From: Mariniblastus sp.
Lineage (GTDB): Bacteria > Planctomycetota > Planctomycetia > Pirellulales > Pirellulaceae
Length of the DNA: 64,000 bases
NCBI GenBank assembly: GCA_028823415.1
Contig: JAPKBL010000009.1
Span: 1-64,000, forward strand
Direction of reading: 5' to 3'
Part shown: in pieces, positions 1-10,417 of the stretch
Layout: the number at the start of each line of letters is the position of its first letter
Numbering within the stretch: the stretch's first letter is position 1
Notes under the pieces: model-generated
Seen by the model: only the letters and a program-made list of their open reading frames with translations
What the model was told of the DNA's origin: nothing
The model's database searches: none
Program-made: the position numbers and the translations under genes

Positions 1-166
1 AAGAAGCCTGAAGCCGAAAAAAACAAATCCTAGCCGAACGGATCTTCCAAATAAAAAACGCAACTCACGGGTGCTTCAGCAACCTCCTATTTCCACCCGA
101 ACCACCATCCTCAAGTAATCTCTTGGATCACCCTGCTTGGGTTGATAGGTTCATCCGGGCAAAAAA

Positions 167-198
167 AAACAGCCGCAGACTAAACTGGCGGCTGTTTT
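167..198 (-). terminator. Rho-independent terminator of the 224..1717 gene
   Basis: AAACAGCCGC / GCGGCTGTTT inverted repeat; on the minus strand it is followed by a long T run (A9 on + at 161-169). Confidence 0.8.
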
Positions 199-223
199 AA
201 TTTATTTAATTTCGCGATCTAAA

Positions 224-1717
224 TTAGCGATCCGTAGAACGCGAAGACTTAGAAGGCAGCGGAATGTTTCCGCTTTGGATGATCGTAGTTTTAGGCTTCG
301 CCCGAACACCCATTCGGTTCAGCAATTTCGTCAAGTCGATTGGCTCTACTGTGTTTTTCTTCGCCTCTGCTTCCAGCGTTCGCATTGCGGCCTGGATTGC
401 CGAAGAGTTCCGCATCAGTCCTTCGCCTGCATCCTCGGCGAGCGTAGGTTTTTTTCCAACGACAATGTATCGCACACTAGCATCAATCTTACCGGTGATG
501 GTTCCCTCAGAATCGTGGGTCGCAACCACTTCGCCACCGTTACGCTCGATCATCTTAATCAACTTATCACGATCATCGAAAATGTCGCCGTCGAGATTAA
601 ATGCACCGGCAACGGCAAATTTAACTTTGTTCCCAGGATCCCAAGTCGCTGTCAGGACGTGATCGCCTGACAAAATTGGATTCGTAGGATCTTCCTCGGT
701 AATCCGAGCTTCTGCTCGGTAGGGGTAAATGCGAGTGACTTCAATTTTCGCTTTGTGCTTACCTTTGTCGAAGTTGATCACATCCTGATCGTAAATCGAA
801 AACGTCTCGTTTTGCGGTAAACCATCTTCGAAACCAAGATCAATAAATACCGACTTTAGGCGTGAGGCAACTTTGACAATTGTCCCATCAGGTCGATCGA
901 AAACTTCTCTTTCGTAACCATTAATCTTAATTTTCATCTTCTCATTTTCGCTTGTAACCGAAGCGAGGCTGTTCTTGACCAAGCTGATATCTGAGTCTGA
1001 TTTGGCACGAAAATCCTTATATTGATTATTTACATTTTCGCTCTCTTTAATTGCCTCGCCCAGCTCACCCTTTAGTTGATTCTCTTTTTCTAATGAACGC
1101 TTCTTCTCGTCCCTAAGATTCGTACTTAAGTCATCCATTGCCTTGCGAGTCTGAGCAAGCTGGTCTTGTGCAGCCTTAATTTTTTGAGCAGCTTCTTTCT
1201 CATCATTTTTTGAACGTTCAACGGTTGTCTTATTGTCGTTATTCTTTTTAGCAACGAGCGTTGTTAAAGTATCAATTCTTGAGCGCCAAGTTTGAGCTTG
1301 CCCCGGAGCACCACCGGTAACTTCGGCCGCGCCCGACATGTCTTTCTTGTACTCGTCATTGATCTCTTTTACTTTATCGAGAATTCCATTGACGATATCT
1401 TTGTCGCCAGCGGAAAGATCCGGCTTGGCACTAATCTGAGTGATCGTTTGAATTTCAGCATCAACCTCGGCAACGCTTGGGCCGAAATTACCCACGAGTG
1501 CTTCTAAGACGTTAGACTTGGCTCGGTACGATTCAAGCACCGCCTCGCTCGCGGCCAACTTTTCCTGAGTTGTCTTCAGTGATTCCGCCGATTGCCTTCC
1601 ATTGGCGTCCGCTAAGAATGTCGAAAGCCCAAGACAGAGCACTAAAATCACCAAGATTATGACGGCAACCAAGTATCCCTGGTTTTCTCTAGCAGCCATC
1701 CTCATTCTCCTAAGCAC
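224..1717 (-). CDS. Membrane-anchored coiled-coil protein of unknown function
   Basis: 497 aa ORF with one N-terminal TM segment (YLVAVIILVILVLCLGLSTFLA) then a long charged coiled coil; followed by a terminator. Confidence 0.8.
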   Translation of the reverse strand: MLRRMRMAARENQGYLVAVIILVILVLCLGLSTFLADANGRQSAESLKTTQEKLAASEAVLESYRAKSNVLEALVGNFGPSVAEVDAEIQTITQISAKPDLSAGDKDIVNGILDKVKEINDEYKKDMSGAAEVTGGAPGQAQTWRSRIDTLTTLVAKKNNDNKTTVERSKNDEKEAAQKIKAAQDQLAQTRKAMDDLSTNLRDEKKRSLEKENQLKGELGEAIKESENVNNQYKDFRAKSDSDISLVKNSLASVTSENEKMKIKINGYEREVFDRPDGTIVKVASRLKSVFIDLGFEDGLPQNETFSIYDQDVINFDKGKHKAKIEVTRIYPYRAEARITEEDPTNPILSGDHVLTATWDPGNKVKFAVAGAFNLDGDIFDDRDKLIKMIERNGGEVVATHDSEGTITGKIDASVRYIVVGKKPTLAEDAGEGLMRNSSAIQAAMRTLEAEAKKNTVEPIDLTKLLNRMGVRAKPKTTIIQSGNIPLPSKSSRSTDR

Positions 1718-2180
1718 CTCGGACGAAAAAATCGCCGGGCAAAATTGTTTTGTAAATGCAGTTTCGGCAAATCATTGACAAATTAAACTGCGGCAAATGA
1801 ATCAAAACTATTTTCAATGATTCGTAACTCTGGTCTCTCTTCGTCTATCGGTAAACGAAGCCGCGAACCCTAGCTAGACTCAAACAAACGCTACAACAGT
1901 TACTCCCAAAGAAGCTGTGGCGGTTGGCGAAAGTTTAACGAATACAGAAACCAGTCCCCCCCAAACTACCATTCAATCTTAGATGGGAGCAAAATTAGTG
2001 TCAAATTCTAAGCATTTACCGCCTAAGAACCCCCAGGACCCCGTCTGTTTATGTGGATGATGTCGCTTAATTCGACATTTAGCCGGCGGTTAGCAAGCAT
2101 TTGTCTGCAGCCCCCATGGATGAGATTTTCGAAAAAAATTCATTTTTTAAAAAAACGGGGGCCAACTTCAGCCATCGCGA

Positions 2181-3197
2181 TTAGCTTTCCAACATTCCTC
2201 GGTTGACCAAGTTGTTGAGCCTTCGTCCAACATCGACCAAACCATCCAATACCGCCTCGTCGTAAGACCGGCCATCTGTGGTGTCGATTCCATGCCCGGA
2301 ATCAAGTTCACGAAGCAGTTCAAGAGCAGGATCCTCATGGTGAAAAAGCTCAACGAACGCCATCTCAAGGCATCCCGTTTGAGCACAGGCGGTCAACAAA
2401 GCACCAATCCAACCATCGTCGGTTGATAGGCAACCTCGCGTTGTTTTGGCCGATGCATGAAAAATCCCCAAAGCCCCCGCTGCAGCAATCTCGGCGATTA
2501 ACGCTTGATTCTCCGGAATCGACAAAACGGAGTCGCCGCAGTGGGCTGCATCCACCATCACTTTAAAAAATGGCTTGCCAACCTCCTCATTTGTCCGCCG
2601 TACAAATGTCCAGATCTTGCCGATATCAGTAAATGTCTGAAATTCTCCCCCGCGCAGAAATTCGATATGCCATGCGACAACGCCACTTCCCTCAATTCCG
2701 AATTCCCGAGCTGCACGAGAATGGACCTTAACGTTTTGAGCAACAGCGGCCTCAAATTCCTCCCCCACCTTTTCTGTTGCTCCCGGTTGCATCCAGGCTT
2801 CGACTGAAGTCGAAGCAACATGCGCAATCCCATGCTTCTTGGCCGCATTTAAACCTCCTACCAACATCGCGACCACTGCGTCCTCATCAGCAGGATTCAT
2901 GGGGTCGGCCCCCCCCACCATCAATATGAACTGAACTTCGAGATCCAGCATTCGAAACTCACTGACCATTTCCGCAACATCTTCTTCATCCAAGCCTGGG
3001 AAATAGGGGATCTGAACACAGCTAATTTTTACCCGAGAAGCCTTGGTTAACTTTCTCATGTCGTCCACGACGATTAGCACGCTCTCCGCATTCCGAGGGA
3101 TTTTCCCATTCTCATCGGGCACCAATCCACCCACAAACTTGAGGTGAGTTGGCACAACTCCAAGGCGGACATTTGATTTCAAAGGGATCGGGTTCAT
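2181..3197 (-). CDS. TIM-barrel sugar isomerase/epimerase-like protein
   Basis: 338 aa ORF; xylose-isomerase-like TIM-barrel character (FFKVMVDAAHCGDS, VAWHIEFLRGGEFQTF). Family call is tentative. Confidence 0.65.
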   Translation of the reverse strand: MNPIPLKSNVRLGVVPTHLKFVGGLVPDENGKIPRNAESVLIVVDDMRKLTKASRVKISCVQIPYFPGLDEEDVAEMVSEFRMLDLEVQFILMVGGADPMNPADEDAVVAMLVGGLNAAKKHGIAHVASTSVEAWMQPGATEKVGEEFEAAVAQNVKVHSRAAREFGIEGSGVVAWHIEFLRGGEFQTFTDIGKIWTFVRRTNEEVGKPFFKVMVDAAHCGDSVLSIPENQALIAEIAAAGALGIFHASAKTTRGCLSTDDGWIGALLTACAQTGCLEMAFVELFHHEDPALELLRELDSGHGIDTTDGRSYDEAVLDGLVDVGRRLNNLVNRGMLES

Positions 3198-3867
3198 GTC
3201 AATTACCGTGCGTTATTTGGAAATAAAAATAGTTCTGCAAGATCTAGCCACCTGCCAACAACCGCTGTTCACATTATGAAAAATCAGGGCAGGATGGCCC
3301 AGAACGAGCTCGAGTCGCCTCCCATTGTTACCCAATTCGCGGATCTTGCCCACCACTTTTTGAGGAGAAGAGAGTTTTGTAACAATTCGTTGAGTTTTGT
3401 AAGCAAAGTGAAATTGCAATCGCGACGAACTGAATCCGTTTGGGGATAAGAATTCCAGCTAAGCGTTTAAATTCTTACGAACAATCCTAGAATCAGCGGC
3501 CGATTAAAGGTATTTTGGTACTGTCTTGAGACGACGGCGCCGGCACTGGCGTTAAACACTGAGGTCTGAGAACGGCCGATGCAGTGACTGTGCCAAAGAG
3601 TAGTTATAGCGGGTTGTTATAAAACACCATTGACTGTGAATTTGCTTAACCGCGATTCAATCAGGTCGATGACTCTTTGTCGTATTACATTGCCTTGCCT
3701 AGGCGTCAGTACAAATACGTGCGCGACCGATATTCCAGACCGCAACCACGAAAGCCGGCGACATGTTTTGACGCCAGCGACTGCAGTTGAAATTATCGGA
3801 GAACCTGCCCAACGTTCTCATTTCCAAATTTTAGATTTCAATTCAAAGCAATTCGGGGAATCACACC

Positions 3868-4506
3868 ATGCTCGTCATCGGCTTAGCAGGTGGAATCGCC
3901 AGCGGCAAGAGCTTGGTCGCCGATTGTTTTGTGCATTTCGGCGCGGCTTTGATTGATGCGGATCAAATGGGTCATGAGATTTTGAAGGATCAACGAATCA
4001 AAAATTCTATCGTGTTGGAATTTGGAAATTCCGTTATTAAACAAAATGAAATTAATCGAAAACAACTCGCTCAAATTGTCTTTGACCCCAACTACCCCGG
4101 CGCCCTAAACACCCTGGAGAAAATAACCCACCCGATGATCTGTGAGCGCATCCACGCGGCGCTAAAGCAATTTCAATCTACGGTTCCGGCCGTTTTGCTC
4201 GACGCGCCTGTCATGTTCAAAGCTGGTTGGGATCAAATGTGTGACAAAGTTGTTTTTGTGGATGCCAATTTAACCACCCGAAAAGCTCGAACCGAATTAC
4301 GCGGGTGGAACACTGATGAACTCGCCAAACGCGAGTCCTGCCAGATGCCTATTGAAGAAAAACGCACCCTCGCCACCGACATCATCGACAATGACGGATC
4401 AAAAAATGCAACCTACCTCCAAGCCCTCGATTTATGGCGAGCTTGGAACTTACCACTAATCGAAAAATACCACTCGCCCAACTCTCTTTTTATTAATACC
4501 CCCTAA
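3868..4506 (+). CDS. coaE: Dephospho-CoA kinase
   Basis: P-loop [36 protein letters not shown] motifs. Confidence 0.92.
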   Translation: MLVIGLAGGIASGKSLVADCFVHFGAALIDADQMGHEILKDQRIKNSIVLEFGNSVIKQNEINRKQLAQIVFDPNYPGALNTLEKITHPMICERIHAALKQFQSTVPAVLLDAPVMFKAGWDQMCDKVVFVDANLTTRKARTELRGWNTDELAKRESCQMPIEEKRTLATDIIDNDGSKNATYLQALDLWRAWNLPLIEKYHSPNSLFINTP

Positions 4507-4567
4507 ACGGCAACGTCAGAAACCAAACTCTTCTTACCTTGCGCTGCTGTCCGGAAAGCAAAACACA

Positions 4568-6079
4568 ATGGCTGATATTGGCAAGTCCAACTCGCGCGAC
4601 CCTAACTCGCGCGACCCTCAAGGGCGAGGCTCTCGGAACCGTCCCTCCAGTTCCCAATCACACAGGCAGTATCCTCTAGATCCCGAAGTCGCTGCCAAGT
4701 TGAAGGAAATTGAATCCTCCGGCGAGCCGATGTCGATTGCAGAATCCATTTCGCGAGAGGGGAAACCGGCAATCGAAAATCCTACCAATTCGGTATTCGA
4801 AGGCGAAGTTATCAATGTCACCGAATTGCAAAAGATGTCTCTGGCCGAGCTAACACAGCAAGCTCTCAATGAAGGAATCACCGACGCACAGGACCTTGGG
4901 AAACGCGACCTGATCGCGCGCATGCTCAAAGAGCGCGTGAAAGCACGGGGAATCATGTGCGGCCAAGGTACACTGCAAATACTCCCCGATGGCTTCGGGT
5001 TTTTGCGGAGTCCCGAGTATCACTACCTCAACTGTCCCGATGATATCTACGTATCTCCCAGTCAGATTCGAAAATTCAATCTTAGAAACGGATCCGTGGT
5101 CAAAGGGCAGATTCGCCCACCCAAAGAGAATGAACGATACTTCGCGCTTCTGAGAGTCGAATCCGTCAACGGACTCAATCCGGCCGATAGTGCTCGGCGC
5201 TCCAATTTTGACGACCTAACTCCTCTTCATCCCGACACGCGGATGGTGATGGAAAACAATCCAAAAGAAATGTCGACTCGGGTTGTCGACATGCTCGCGC
5301 CGATTGGATTCGGGCAACGAGGTTTAATCGTCAGCCCACCGCGCGCGGGCAAAACAATTCTGATGCAGCGAATGGCACAGGCGACACTCCATAACCACCC
5401 CAATGCCTATGTCATCATGTTGCTAATTGACGAACGCCCCGAAGAAGTCACAGATATGGAACGAGAGGTCCGAGGAGAACGATGTGAAGTGATCAGCTCC
5501 ACCTTTGACGAACCTGCCTCTCGCCATATTCAAGTCACCGAAATGGTGCTGGAAAAAGCGAAACGTCTTGTCGAAAGCGGTGTGGATGTCGTTATTTTCC
5601 TTGACTCCATCACCCGCCTTGGGCGGGCCTGGAATTCCGAGTGCCCGCAATCCGGAAAAACGCTTTCCGGTGGACTCGACGCCAACGCGATGCAAAAACC
5701 AAAAGCGTTTTTTGGATCGGCGCGAAAAATTGAAGAAGGCGGATCGCTGACCATTCTCGCCACGGCATTGATTGACACCGGCAGTAAAATGGACGAGGTC
5801 ATTTTCGAAGAATTCAAAGGTACCGGTAATCTGGAAATCGTCCTCGACCGATCTTTAGTCGATAAACGGATTTGGCCGGCAATCGACATCAATGCCAGTG
5901 GAACGCGGCGGGAAGAAAAATTATTTGACGAAGATGAGTACGATCGCATCTGCAAAATTCGGCGGTTTCTCAGTGAGATGAACCCTCCCGATGCAATGGA
6001 TCTGCTCACCAGTCGGCTCAAGAAAACTCAAACCAATGCTGAATTTTTAATGAGCATTAAGGCGAGTGGATCTTTTTAA
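4568..6079 (+). CDS. rho: Transcription termination factor Rho
   Basis: [16 protein letters not shown]-type RNA-binding domain, [12 protein letters not shown] Walker [51 protein letters not shown]. Confidence 0.97.
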   Translation: MADIGKSNSRDPNSRDPQGRGSRNRPSSSQSHRQYPLDPEVAAKLKEIESSGEPMSIAESISREGKPAIENPTNSVFEGEVINVTELQKMSLAELTQQALNEGITDAQDLGKRDLIARMLKERVKARGIMCGQGTLQILPDGFGFLRSPEYHYLNCPDDIYVSPSQIRKFNLRNGSVVKGQIRPPKENERYFALLRVESVNGLNPADSARRSNFDDLTPLHPDTRMVMENNPKEMSTRVVDMLAPIGFGQRGLIVSPPRAGKTILMQRMAQATLHNHPNAYVIMLLIDERPEEVTDMEREVRGERCEVISSTFDEPASRHIQVTEMVLEKAKRLVESGVDVVIFLDSITRLGRAWNSECPQSGKTLSGGLDANAMQKPKAFFGSARKIEEGGSLTILATALIDTGSKMDEVIFEEFKGTGNLEIVLDRSLVDKRIWPAIDINASGTRREEKLFDEDEYDRICKIRRFLSEMNPPDAMDLLTSRLKKTQTNAEFLMSIKASGSF

Positions 6080-6229
6080 TTCGAAACCAACCCACCCCAC
6101 TGGCGATTACGCGGGCACCTTGAATTGACAAAGCGTTGGCGACGCGCGTGGCTTCAGCCACATAAAAACCGCAATCGCTTTTTTTTATCCCGACGGCCAT
6201 ATCATCCACCATCAACTTCGAGGTCAGAC

Positions 6230-6709
6230 TTGATTCAAGCATTGCAAGGAACCACCGGTTCAGTATCGGAAGACCACTTTGCCATCGTGGTCTCTAAATA
6301 TCACCTGAGCATTACAGGGAAACTGCTCGAGGGGGCCCAGCAAACGCTAACTCGCAATTTAGTTCCGGCTGCCCAAATCACAGTTTTCTGGGTTCCGGGC
6401 GCATGGGAAATTCCCGGCGGAACTCAACTCGCACTCGAATCCGGGCGGTTTGACGCCGTTCTCACACTCGGCTGCGTTATTCGCGGGGAAACGACGCACG
6501 ATCAGCATATCAACACAACAGTCAGCAATGGCTTGGGCCACTTAAGCCTGCAGCACCAAAAACCTGTCGCTTTTGGTTTACTGACTTGCAATACCATGGA
6601 TCAAGCCATCCAGCGATCCGGGGGCAACGTTGGAAACAAAGGCGTTGAGACCGCAGAAGCTGCGATCCATATGTTGCTCTTAAAAAAAGAAACCAGCCAC
6701 CTCGCATGA
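6230..6709 (+). CDS. ribH: 6,7-dimethyl-8-ribityllumazine synthase
   Basis: VFWVPGAWEIPGGTQLALES, LGCVIRGETTHDQHI, VAFGLLTCNTMDQAIQR. The ORF opens at 6125 (TTG); an in-frame TTG at 6230 gives the typical size, so the start is uncertain. Confidence 0.88.
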   Translation: MIQALQGTTGSVSEDHFAIVVSKYHLSITGKLLEGAQQTLTRNLVPAAQITVFWVPGAWEIPGGTQLALESGRFDAVLTLGCVIRGETTHDQHINTTVSNGLGHLSLQHQKPVAFGLLTCNTMDQAIQRSGGNVGNKGVETAEAAIHMLLLKKETSHLA

Positions 6710-6878
6710 ACCGGTCGTTACCGTCCCATGGCAGTTAATTTTCATCGAGCCATATCGCCTGCGGACCGCCCAAAACACCGACCACTGTAAAATCCAGTGC
6801 ATCGCACCCGTTCACTCCGGTACGGTCATACCCTAAGATGCTGTTAAAATCCCGTGTCTGAAATTCCCAATCGTAGCT

Positions 6879-7316
6879 ATGTCCCGACGCAGCCGAGCCA
6901 GAGAAATTGTACTTCAGGTCCTTTACCAAGATGACCTCAATACCGACCAACCGGAGGATATCCGGCTGCGTTTTATGAACGCTCGCTTGAACCAGAACAG
7001 ATCACTGGTCGAGTTCGCCGAAGATTTACTCGCCGGTGTGCGCCGAAATCGAGACGTAGTCGATCAACAACTGGAAGAAATCGCGAGAAATTGGAAACTC
7101 TCCAGGATGGCGGCAACGGACCGCAACGTCTTGCGGCTAGGCGCCTATGAAATCCTCTTTACCGAGACTCCAGATCGCGTCGTCATCAACGAGGCAATCG
7201 AATTGGCCAAACGCTACGGAACCAATAACTCATCCCAATTCGTCAATGGAGTCCTTGACCGCTTGATGAACAACCGGCCTCCCACGAAATCGGGCGAGGT
7301 TCCGCAGACTTCTTAA
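6879..7316 (+). CDS. nusB: Transcription antitermination factor NusB
   Basis: SRRSRAREIVLQVLYQ start, AATDRNVLRLGAYEIL, VVINEAIELAKRYG motifs. Confidence 0.93.
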   Translation: MSRRSRAREIVLQVLYQDDLNTDQPEDIRLRFMNARLNQNRSLVEFAEDLLAGVRRNRDVVDQQLEEIARNWKLSRMAATDRNVLRLGAYEILFTETPDRVVINEAIELAKRYGTNNSSQFVNGVLDRLMNNRPPTKSGEVPQTS

Positions 7317-7375
7317 ACAAATCGTGCGTCGGTTCCTTCGACGCTTTTTATGACCCGAAAACAAAGCTAAAACTC

Positions 7376-8356
7376 ATGGCACGCTGGAATCCATTTGGAA
7401 AAAAAGACGAAAACACCGAGGAGTCCAAAGAGTCCCCTGGAATGTTTGGCTTCGTCAAATCGGCGTTAAAAAAAACCGTTTCTGCACTCAACACCGATAT
7501 CCGCGATCTGGTTAAAGAAGGGAGACTGGTCGACGACCAATTCCTCGATGAGCTCTTCGCCCACCTCGTCAAGACCGACATGGGTGGTGGTCCAGCCGGA
7601 AAAATCAGGGATGGTATTCAAAGTAAATTCCGCGGAAGAAAACTCTTCATGGCAGACCTAGTGGAATCTGCCAAAGAGACCATCACCGAAATCATGCAGC
7701 AAGAATCGAGCGACATTAAACTCGCCGACGCAGGCCCAACCGTAATCATGGTGGTCGGGGTCAATGGCGCCGGGAAAACGACTTCAATCGCCAAACTCGC
7801 CCATCGCTTCAATGAATCGGGGAAATCTGTGGTCCTCGGAGCGGGTGACACCTTTCGGGCCGCTGCGGTCGAGCAATTGACGATTTGGGCCGAAAGAATG
7901 GGCGCTGAAATCGTCACCGGCCGACAAGGCAGCGATCCGGCAAGTGTTGCCTACAAGGCGGTCGAAGCAGGTAAAAACAACGCTGCCGATGTTGTGATCG
8001 TCGATACCGCCGGGCGACTACAAACACAAAACAATCTCATGGAAGAATTGGGGAGGATCCGCCGCGTCATGGCCAAAGTGATTCCCGATGCCCCCCATGA
8101 AGTGCTTCTTGTTCTCGACGCAACCGCAGGGCAAAACGCAATCAGTCAAGCTCGCGGATTTTCCGAGGCCGCTGGTTGCACCGGAATCATCCTTGCCAAA
8201 CTCGACGGAACCGCCAAAGGGGGCGTAGCAATTCCCATTCGTGAAGAATTTGGACTACCCGTTAAGTTTATTGGACTCGGCGAAACTCACGATGCCTTCG
8301 CATCCTTCGATGTCGGCGAGTACGTCAATGCACTCTTTGACGAAGAGGATGTTTAA
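7376..8356 (+). CDS. ftsY: Signal recognition particle receptor FtsY
   Basis: VVGVNGAGKTTSIAKLA, DTFRAAAVEQL, VDTAGRLQTQNNLMEEL, AKLDGTAKGGVAIPI. Confidence 0.96.
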   Translation: MARWNPFGKKDENTEESKESPGMFGFVKSALKKTVSALNTDIRDLVKEGRLVDDQFLDELFAHLVKTDMGGGPAGKIRDGIQSKFRGRKLFMADLVESAKETITEIMQQESSDIKLADAGPTVIMVVGVNGAGKTTSIAKLAHRFNESGKSVVLGAGDTFRAAAVEQLTIWAERMGAEIVTGRQGSDPASVAYKAVEAGKNNAADVVIVDTAGRLQTQNNLMEELGRIRRVMAKVIPDAPHEVLLVLDATAGQNAISQARGFSEAAGCTGIILAKLDGTAKGGVAIPIREEFGLPVKFIGLGETHDAFASFDVGEYVNALFDEEDV

Positions 8357-8425
8357 AAGACATTCCGCTATCTTTTTTCGAGCGAACTGAGTTCATAGTT
8401 CCAAGATTTAATACCCAAGCAAAGA

Positions 8426-8457
8426 AGCCCTGTTCGCTCATCTCGAACAGGGCTTTT
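8426..8457 (+). terminator. Rho-independent terminator downstream of ftsY
   Basis: AGCCCTGTTCG-ctcatct-CGAACAGGGCT followed by a T run. Confidence 0.9.
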
Positions 8458-8713
8458 TCGCAAACGTCGGAAAAAAGAAAACAGAGCAATCTATTGCCCT
8501 CATTGAGGAAAGATTCTCTCCAATCTCCTCAACGTTTCAATTGTAAACTCATTTCGTTCCCCATTCCATTCTAGTTGCGGCAGAGCGGGAAAAATTCCCA
8601 TTTTTTTTCTATGATCCAATCACGCAACTCCCACTGCTGGAGGCAAAATGTTTCAAAAAATCAACATCTGTATTGAAACCCCTAAAAAGCATGAGCAATC
8701 GCAGGCTAAAAAA

Positions 8714-8742
8714 AAACGCCCGCCATCGATAGGCGGGCGTTT
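8714..8742 (-). terminator. Rho-independent terminator of the 8767..9243 gene
   Basis: AAACGCCCGCC-atcgata-GGCGGGCGTTT; on the minus strand followed by T9. It lies just after the TAA reached only by reading through the internal UGA. Confidence 0.88.
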
Positions 8743-8766
8743 AAATTAACCATAATTCGGAAACGC

Positions 8767-9243
8767 TTACTCTGCGTTCGACCAGCCTTTGATGTGCTGG
8801 TTTCCATCGTCAGCCAATTTGTTGAGCGCTGCTTTAACGTCCAAACCCTTAGGGGCTGAGAATGTACACGAACGATCTGAGATCACGGTCTTGATATCTG
8901 CAACACCGTCAACTGATTCCAATGCCTTCTTCACGGAAGACGCACAGCCACCTCAGGTCATCCCTGGTAGCTTAAGAGAAACAGTCTGAGTTGCGGAGGT
9001 ATCTGTTGTGGCGGCACCATCAGTTGCAGCAGGCGCTGCTTCTTCAGTATTCGCCGGCTTAGCTGCGGGTGTCTCACCCGTGCTAGGTGCGACTACTTCT
9101 GCAGTTCCGGCAGCCTTCTCTCCAGTCGCTTTCGCAGGCACTACATCACCTGTTTTCTTGTCGCAGCCTACCGAGATGACAAGCATTGCCATCGCCAAAA
9201 AAGTCAAAATTGCACGCATTTTAAAAATCTCCAATTGTTTCAA
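8767..9243 (-). CDS. Candidate selenoprotein: lipoprotein with C-terminal heavy-metal-associated (HMA) domain, UGA at complement(8953..8955) read as Sec
   Basis: The ORF-track protein stops at ...SLKLPGMT, but the same frame continues after TGA: GGCASSVKKALESVDGVADIKTVISDRSCTFSAPKGLDVKAALNKLADDGNQHIKGWSNAE*. Together this gives an HMA motif GMT-U-GGC in place of GMTCxxC. N-terminal lipobox ...LVISVGC. Possible start at the second Met (MRAILTF). Confidence 0.82.
8928..8940 (-). promoter_or_regulatory. Candidate bacterial SECIS hairpin (HMA selenoprotein)
   Basis: mRNA sense UCUUC-CGU-GAAGA, 13-25 nt 3' of the UGA; loop G/U at +19/+20. Outer GC/GC pairs possible across an internal loop. Confidence 0.5.
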
Positions 9244-9785
9244 CGAAATGTGTCAGGGCGGTGAATACAACCCTGTTCTCTTTAAAGTCTAAAGTCCAAA
9301 GTTTAACCGTGATTGGCTACTCTAACCTTTCGGAGCCCAACGCAACATTTCATCAGCCTGCTTTCCGAACAAAATCCATAGAATAATTAAAAAATCGTTC
9401 AATTATTCACAGTTGCACAATCAATGGGAAGAATAGGAAATTAACGCAAACTGGGAGTCTGTACACGAAATCGCGCCCCAAATGGACCAGCCGGCCGCCG
9501 ACAAAACTTGCAAACCATGGGCGAACCAAACACATTTGGCTAATTCCAAGGAAAAAACAGGTTTTCTCTTATTGCAATAATACAGGTTACCGGTAAACTT
9601 TCGAGATCGAAAAATGAGCGATTAGAGCTCCGGATGGCCCGGAGAACTGTGCTTCGTTTTGAACGAAACGCAGGATTTGTTGGAAAATTGTAGTTTGTAG
9701 GTAATTGAAGGAGTTGGATCAAACGCGAGCCGATAGAAGCCTATTCACAGTCTTCCCTTCCGCCGCGACATTGGATCAAACGGTT

Positions 9786-10055
9786 ATGGCCATTACGAAA
9801 GAGAATAAAGCTGAGTTGGTAAAGGAATTCCAGACGAAGGATGGAGACACGGGTTCTCCCGATGTTCAAATCGCTATCCTCACCAAACGGATTAATCACC
9901 TGACTGAGCACATGCGTTCAAACAAAAAAGACTATTCCACGAGACGTGGTTTGTTGGGCATGGTATCTCGTCGTCGTCGATTGTTGGATTACGTACGGAA
10001 AAATGATGCGGATCGTTATCTCGACATCATCGAACGATTGAACATTCGAAAGTAA
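9786..10055 (+). CDS. rpsO: 30S ribosomal protein S15
   Basis: [48 protein letters not shown]; likely start is the internal Met at 9786. Confidence 0.95.
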   Translation: MAITKENKAELVKEFQTKDGDTGSPDVQIAILTKRINHLTEHMRSNKKDYSTRRGLLGMVSRRRRLLDYVRKNDADRYLDIIERLNIRK

Positions 10056-10064
10056 TTTTCATCG

Positions 10065-10100
10065 AAGTGGCACCCGCTGATGTGTGCCACTTTTCTTTTT
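10065..10100 (+). terminator. Rho-independent terminator downstream of rpsO
   Basis: AAGTGGCAC-ccgctgatgt-GTGCCACTT followed by ttcttttt. Confidence 0.85.
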
Positions 10101-10109
10101 GATCTCTCA

Positions 10110-10276
10110 TCACCGGTTAGCCGGTGAGCCGCACCGCGGAAGGTGCTCTAGTAGATGCGGGCGTTACTTAGTGAACGCCGTGATGAATGGAATTCATAAC
10201 TCGCACTGTAAGACTGCCGTTTCTCAGAAGCGGTCAGTTTCGCGATGTTCGCGATTTGGCAATCTTAAACATTGCC
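10110..10276 (+). ncRNA. Candidate structured RNA (pnp leader or independent ncRNA) made of consecutive hairpins
   Basis: Seven consecutive inverted repeats after the rpsO terminator: TCACCGG/CCGGTGA, GCACC/GGTGC, GGCGTT/AACGCC, ATGAAT/ATTCAT, ACTGCCGTTTC/GAAGCGGTCAGT (one bulge, one G-U), TCGCGA/TCGCGA, GGCAAT/ATTGCC. No convincing coding. Confidence 0.5.
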
Positions 10277-10417
10277 GGTTGGCGAACATGGCTAATCGTT
10301 GGGCTCAGATCACAACTGTGTTGATGGTGAACCCAAAGCAATTCGTGGTTTATACCCATAGAGGAATTGCAATCTAAATTAATGATGTCGTAGAAGAATT
10401 TAATGTAGGAAAAAATT

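Noticed and set aside
8953-8955. In-frame TGA as a nonsense mutation or frameshift making the HMA gene a pseudogene
   Set aside because: Frame and domain are intact on both sides, UGA falls exactly on the Cys column, a terminator follows the true stop, and the same pattern recurs in the thioredoxin gene.
10084-10377. 97 aa ORF between rpsO and pnp
   Set aside because: No family-like motifs; its sequence is dominated by the hairpin run, which fits a structured RNA better.
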